Source: Moorella glycerini (GTDB taxonomy: Bacteria > Bacillota > DSM-521 > Neomoorellales > Neomoorellaceae). Taken from it: a DNA stretch of 64,000 nucleotides. Every line of letters starts with the position of its first letter. Position 1 is the first letter of the stretch. Both the position numbers and the translations under genes were made by a program. The notes beneath the pieces are model-generated. The model did no database searches, was not told where the DNA came from, and saw only the letters and a program-made list of their open reading frames with translations. The stretch lies in NCBI RefSeq assembly GCF_009735625.1, contig NZ_CP046244.1:2232001-2296000 (forward strand). Reading direction: 5' to 3'. Below, one piece after another: positions 60,663-64,000 of this stretch.

Positions 60663-62744
60663 AACCCAACTTTGACACCGCCCCTTAAAAATCAAGGGGT
60701 CCATAGGGACAATTGTCACTACAACCCCTTTCTGGGGCTCTTAGTGGCTACCTGAAGGTTAAAATTTTAGGTGGAAGTGGAAGGCCCAAAATTTTTAACA
60801 ATTCACTCTGGCTTTGTCCGGGCTGGGTGATACTATAAATCCGCTTATCAAGAAACTGCTGGTCAACAGCCTTTATCTCTTCTAATAATTCCAGGATACG
60901 GCGGCCGCTTTTATGGGCAACCTTCCAGCGGCGTAACTCTCTTTCTTGACTTTCAGGATCAGGGATTTGTTTCGCCTTAAAAATCTCATCTTCAATATAT
61001 CGGCGATGTATCACCTCCAGCCATTTTTCAAAGAGATAAGCCAGCACACATATAAAGATGTGTCCCTTAACCCGACTTTCGTTGTAGTGGTAGATAGGCC
61101 TCAAGCGAATGAAGTCCTTGATATGGCGAAAGGCGGTTTCTACCTGGAGCAGGTTTTTATAGGCGGCAATTACCTCCTCAGCTGGCAGGTCAGCATTAGT
61201 CTGGATTAAAAATTTGCCGTCCCGCAAAGCCTCTTTAGCCAGAGCCGGCTCATTAATTTCAAAGTTGAAAGACTTGCCGTCATAAGTAATATCAAAAATT
61301 GGAGCAAGGCCCTTCTTGTTAAGGATAGCAGCTGCTTTAAGCATGACTCCTTTTGTGGTAGGCTTGCGCCCCCGCCGCGGGGTTTCCCGGGCCAGCCTGT
61401 CTTTCAGCTCTTGCAATTTTATCCTGGCTTCTTCTATCGCTTTGACCCGAAATTCATAATCCTCTTGGGCTTTGAGAGGATTGTGGCAAAGGATATAGCG
61501 AACCGGAGGCTCGAAGTTTTCCTTTTCTTCCTCTTCTCCCTCTACCAAGTTTTCTTTAGGGGGAGCCTGTACCTGCTCTGGTGGTACTTCCACATAAAAG
61601 AGGGGGTTATCGCCGTCTATTAGCTGGTATTCTTCGAGGTTTTGGTACCTGGCCAGTAGTTCATCGCTCACTTCCCGGCCGCGTTTATGAAAGCCCAGGA
61701 TATAACGGAAGTTAGCCTCCTTGAGTTCTTCTAAATTATGACTGGTCAGCATACCCCGGTCGCCCACGAAAATACAGCTCTTGATGGCAAACTTTTGCTT
61801 AAGTTGTTCGATGGCGCCAGCCACGGTTACTTTATCAGGTATATTACCTTCAAATACCTGGTGGGCAATAGGCATGCCTTCCGGAGTCACCAGGAGGCCA
61901 ATATTAATTTGCCGGCAGTCCGGCCGGTGGTCGCGGGAATAACCGAACCTGGCCAGGGGGCAATGGGTACCTTCAAAGTAGCTGCTGGTCAAGTCGTAAA
62001 ACACCAGGTTAAGCTGATAACTCAAGAGATCCGTAAGCCGGTTGTACAAGTGGCGTTCCAGATAATCCTTCATTTCTTCCAGGACGTCAAGAGTACGGTA
62101 AAAATGATGCAACTCAGGCTGTTTCTCTTCCAGTTCCGGCAGGTAAATTTGCCTTAACCATTGGGATACTCCAAGCTTGCTTTTAGGAGCGATGAGGCGG
62201 TTTAAAATCATAATCTTGGTGCATAAGGCCACATCCATCTCTACTTGACGATTTTGGAGATAGTTTTTAAAGAAGGCGTCCAGGTCCAGTCGCTCCCAGA
62301 AAAAATTCACCACATAGGGGATACCATAATGCTTGGTGCCGAAGGTCTGGAGGTCCTTAACAGTGCCCAGCTCATCTTCCTTAAGGAATTCCCGCAGTTT
62401 ATTAATAAGCCGCTGTATCTCTTCCTGGGAATACTGGTCGATGTTGCCTAAATGCCCAACCTGGCGCTGTTTTACCTTGCCTTTTTCCCGGTAGGATTCT
62501 ACCAGGACCAGATAATGGTAGGTATGGCCGCCGCGCCTGGTAGTGATAATACGGGGGAACAAAGGGGCATCACCTCGGTTATCGTCATTACTATTATACC
62601 AAGAGATGCCCGGCGTGAAAATACTCTAAGGCAGATTTGTTTTCACTACGTTTTGCCGACTTCGGTAGAGAAAGATCGTTGATATTACTAGTCTTGGTGG
62701 TCTTTAAGCCCTTGAAATAGAAGTTTTAGTGTCAAAGTTGGGTT
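60663..62744 (-). mobile_element. IS1634-type insertion sequence, second copy type
   Basis: A 2082-bp element bounded by 16-bp perfect inverted repeats AACCCAACTTTGACAC (60663-60678) and its complement (62729-62744). It carries one long transposase gene on the minus strand. No clear 5-6 bp target duplication is visible; only CT flanks both ends. Its ends differ from those of the element at 36322, so the two are separate lineages. It lies between the TPR gene and the methyltransferase gene. Confidence 0.87.
60748..62562 (-). CDS. IS1634-type DDE transposase
   Basis: A 604-residue intact transposase. Catalytic-core landmarks are LVFYDLTSSYFEGTHCP near 190, CIFVGDRGMLTSHNLEEL near 265, and VETAFRHIKDFIRLRPIYHY near 495. 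It begins at TTG on the minus strand with GAGGTG 8 bp upstream. Related in layout to the transposase at 36489, but clearly diverged. Confidence 0.88.
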   Translation of the reverse strand: MFPRIITTRRGGHTYHYLVLVESYREKGKVKQRQVGHLGNIDQYSQEEIQRLINKLREFLKEDELGTVKDLQTFGTKHYGIPYVVNFFWERLDLDAFFKNYLQNRQVEMDVALCTKIMILNRLIAPKSKLGVSQWLRQIYLPELEEKQPELHHFYRTLDVLEEMKDYLERHLYNRLTDLLSYQLNLVFYDLTSSYFEGTHCPLARFGYSRDHRPDCRQINIGLLVTPEGMPIAHQVFEGNIPDKVTVAGAIEQLKQKFAIKSCIFVGDRGMLTSHNLEELKEANFRYILGFHKRGREVSDELLARYQNLEEYQLIDGDNPLFYVEVPPEQVQAPPKENLVEGEEEEKENFEPPVRYILCHNPLKAQEDYEFRVKAIEEARIKLQELKDRLARETPRRGRKPTTKGVMLKAAAILNKKGLAPIFDITYDGKSFNFEINEPALAKEALRDGKFLIQTNADLPAEEVIAAYKNLLQVETAFRHIKDFIRLRPIYHYNESRVKGHIFICVLAYLFEKWLEVIHRRYIEDEIFKAKQIPDPESQERELRRWKVAHKSGRRILELLEEIKAVDQQFLDKRIYSITQPGQSQSELLKILGLPLPPKILTFR

Positions 62745-62804
62745 CTAAAAACCTTTTAGATAAAGAAGGAATTCAAATAAAAATGTCGAATAGATATATA
62801 TCAC

Positions 62805-62816
62805 TAAAACGTTTTA
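62805..62816. promoter_or_regulatory. Perfect palindrome before the methyltransferase gene
   Basis: TAAAACGTTTTA is a 12-bp perfect palindrome 22 bp before the ATG at 62839, in an AT-rich stretch. It could be an operator for a dimeric regulator, or it could overlap the transcription start. Confidence 0.4.
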
Positions 62817-62838
62817 AAACTGGAGTTGGAGGGAGACG

Positions 62839-63900
62839 ATGAATTCCTTAACGCGTGCCTTAAAGACCATCAATTTAGAAATGCCTGACCGGGTGCCGGT
62901 AGACCTCCATTCCTTTGCTGTCGCTGCTTATAGTACTGGCAAGCCTTTCGGCGAAGTGTTTAAAAATGGCAAGTTGATGGCTGAAGCCCAGTTAAAGCTA
63001 TGGGAGCGCTTTGGGCATGATGTAATCCTCCTGGAAAACGGGACAACAGCCATGGCCGAAGCCATGGGTTGCATGGTTGCTTACCCTGACGATATACCGC
63101 CCAAGGTAGTGGAACCGGCTTTAAAACGTTTAGAAGATGTGGAAAAATTAACCTTACCTGATCCCGGCAGTACAGCCACCCTGCCGCAGCTTTTAATAGC
63201 TACCCGGCGGGTAGTAGAAGAACTCGGCCAGGAAGTATTTATTATGGGCCGGGCTGACCAGGGACCCTTTTCCCTGGCAGCCCTGGTGCGGGGTATTGAC
63301 AACTTCCTGCTGGATTTAGCCCTGGGTACCCAGAAGGAACTGATTCACCAGTTGTTGGAAGTCTGCACCCAGGCTGTTATCCGTCTGGCCCTGGCTCAGC
63401 TGGAAGCTGGCGCCCATGGCACCTCCATTGGTGACAGCCTGGCCGGACCCAGCTTAATTTCCCCGGCCATGTATATGGAGTATGCTTTCCCCTATGAGAA
63501 AAAGGTGGTGGAGGCTGTAAAGACCGCTGGCGGGATTGTTGCCTTGCATATCTGTGGTGATACCACAGCGATTGTTGACAAAATGGTAGAAACTGGTGCC
63601 CAAATTTTAGAGATTGACGAAAAAACCGATTTACTGAAAGCCAGGAGCGCCAGCCAGGGAAAGTGCTGCCTCCTGGGGCAAGTATCGCCGACGGCCCTGC
63701 GTAATGAACCCCCGGCTGAGATTGAGCGCCTGGCCAGGCGGGCCATTGAAATCGCCGGCCTTAACGGCGGCTTAATCCTTGGTCCCGGCTGCGCCATGGC
63801 TGCCGATACCCCGGCAGCCAACATTGAAGCCCTGGTCAAGACGGCGAGAATTTACGGGCAATATGAGAACACGTTGGGAGGAAGAGCCAATGCTGTCTAA
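62839..63900 (+). CDS. MtaA/MtbA-like corrinoid methyltransferase (uroporphyrinogen decarboxylase family)
   Basis: A 353-residue protein of the URO-D superfamily in its methyltransferase branch. The zinc ligands expected of MtaA-type enzymes are present: His and Cys in ALHICGD near 235 and Cys in LGPGCAM near 317. In acetogens such proteins move methyl groups from a corrinoid protein, often to tetrahydrofolate. TTGGAGGGAG precedes the ATG. The next gene starts inside its end, so a methyl-transfer operon may continue past the window. Confidence 0.85.
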   Translation: MNSLTRALKTINLEMPDRVPVDLHSFAVAAYSTGKPFGEVFKNGKLMAEAQLKLWERFGHDVILLENGTTAMAEAMGCMVAYPDDIPPKVVEPALKRLEDVEKLTLPDPGSTATLPQLLIATRRVVEELGQEVFIMGRADQGPFSLAALVRGIDNFLLDLALGTQKELIHQLLEVCTQAVIRLALAQLEAGAHGTSIGDSLAGPSLISPAMYMEYAFPYEKKVVEAVKTAGGIVALHICGDTTAIVDKMVETGAQILEIDEKTDLLKARSASQGKCCLLGQVSPTALRNEPPAEIERLARRAIEIAGLNGGLILGPGCAMAADTPAANIEALVKTARIYGQYENTLGGRANAV

Positions 63901-64000
63901 AATTGCGGCCGGAGAAGGCCGGCATGGGGAAACGAATAAAGGGAGAACGGCTTTTAACTGGCTTAAAGCCCAGGAAACAGGGCTTGTAATCCCTCTGGTC
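63890..64000 (+). CDS. Partial gene running off the window, unidentified
   Basis: Open frame from ATG 63890 to the last base, 37 codons, overlapping the methyltransferase gene by 11 bp, with GGGAGGAAG as ribosome site. The visible residues (MLSKIAAGEG... AFNWLKAQETGLVIPLV) are too few to identify. By context it may be another methyltransferase-system subunit. Confidence 0.7.
   Translation, partial: MLSKIAAGEGRHGETNKGRTAFNWLKAQETGLVIPLV

Overview
The window reads as chromosome of an anaerobic, spore-forming, flagellated Firmicute of the Moorella type (thermophilic acetogen). This is inferred from high GC, a single large Clostridia-style fla/che operon with FliY and SwrB-like genes, an alpha/beta spore protein, an HdrABC-FlxABCD electron-transfer operon with selenocysteine codons, and an MtaA-like methyltransferase. 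Nearly every gene is on the + strand. No rRNA, tRNA or CRISPR was seen.

Layout. 1-2.7 kb: 3' part of fliD, then fliS, a FlgN/FliT-like chaperone and an AbrB-type protein. 2.7-3.3 kb: a Uma2-family gene on the - strand. 3.5-3.7 kb: a c-di-GMP-I riboswitch with an overlapping terminator, leading into the main flagellar operon (3.8-29.2 kb): flgB flgC fliE fliF fliG fliH fliI fliJ fliK flgD, a TIGR02530-type gene, flgE flbD motA motB fliL fliN fliO fliP fliQ fliR flhB flhA flhF flhG, a PilZ gene, sigD, a swrB-like gene, a small MltG-like gene, flgF flgG. A second unit, cheD cheR cheC(frameshifted) cheY fliM fliY, ends at 34.5 kb. c-di-GMP enters twice, through the riboswitch and through the PilZ protein.

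34.5-39.5 kb: spore protein, YflT-type stress protein, a geranylgeranyl-reductase-like gene split by an IS1634-type element with a 5-bp target duplication, and a Na/Pi cotransporter. 39.6-46.3 kb: hdrC hdrB hdrA flxD flxC flxB flxA. hdrA and flxD each carry one in-frame UGA at a family cysteine position, followed at the right distance by a bacterial SECIS-like hairpin. An automatic caller would truncate or split both.

46.3-64 kb: PHP phosphoesterase, an IS1380-type element with intact ends and a TAATA duplication, a yybP-ykoY (Mn2+) riboswitch with terminator before a CaCA exchanger, FAD oxidoreductase, LysE exporter, YlbF protein, Fur-family regulator, FapA-like protein, Crp-family regulator, two-component system with a Met/His-rich sensor loop, FmdB-type zinc ribbon, TPR protein, a second IS1634-type element, an MtaA-like methyltransferase, and the start of one more gene.

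The least explained signal is a family of long palindromic intergenic elements at 14224-14387, 20653-20904, 27481-27611 and 46299-46552, with a possible relative at 51871-52084. The closing stem changes sequence from copy to copy but stays paired within each copy. Two copies have lost opposite internal arms. Three of the four lie inside the flagellar operon without breaking a gene.
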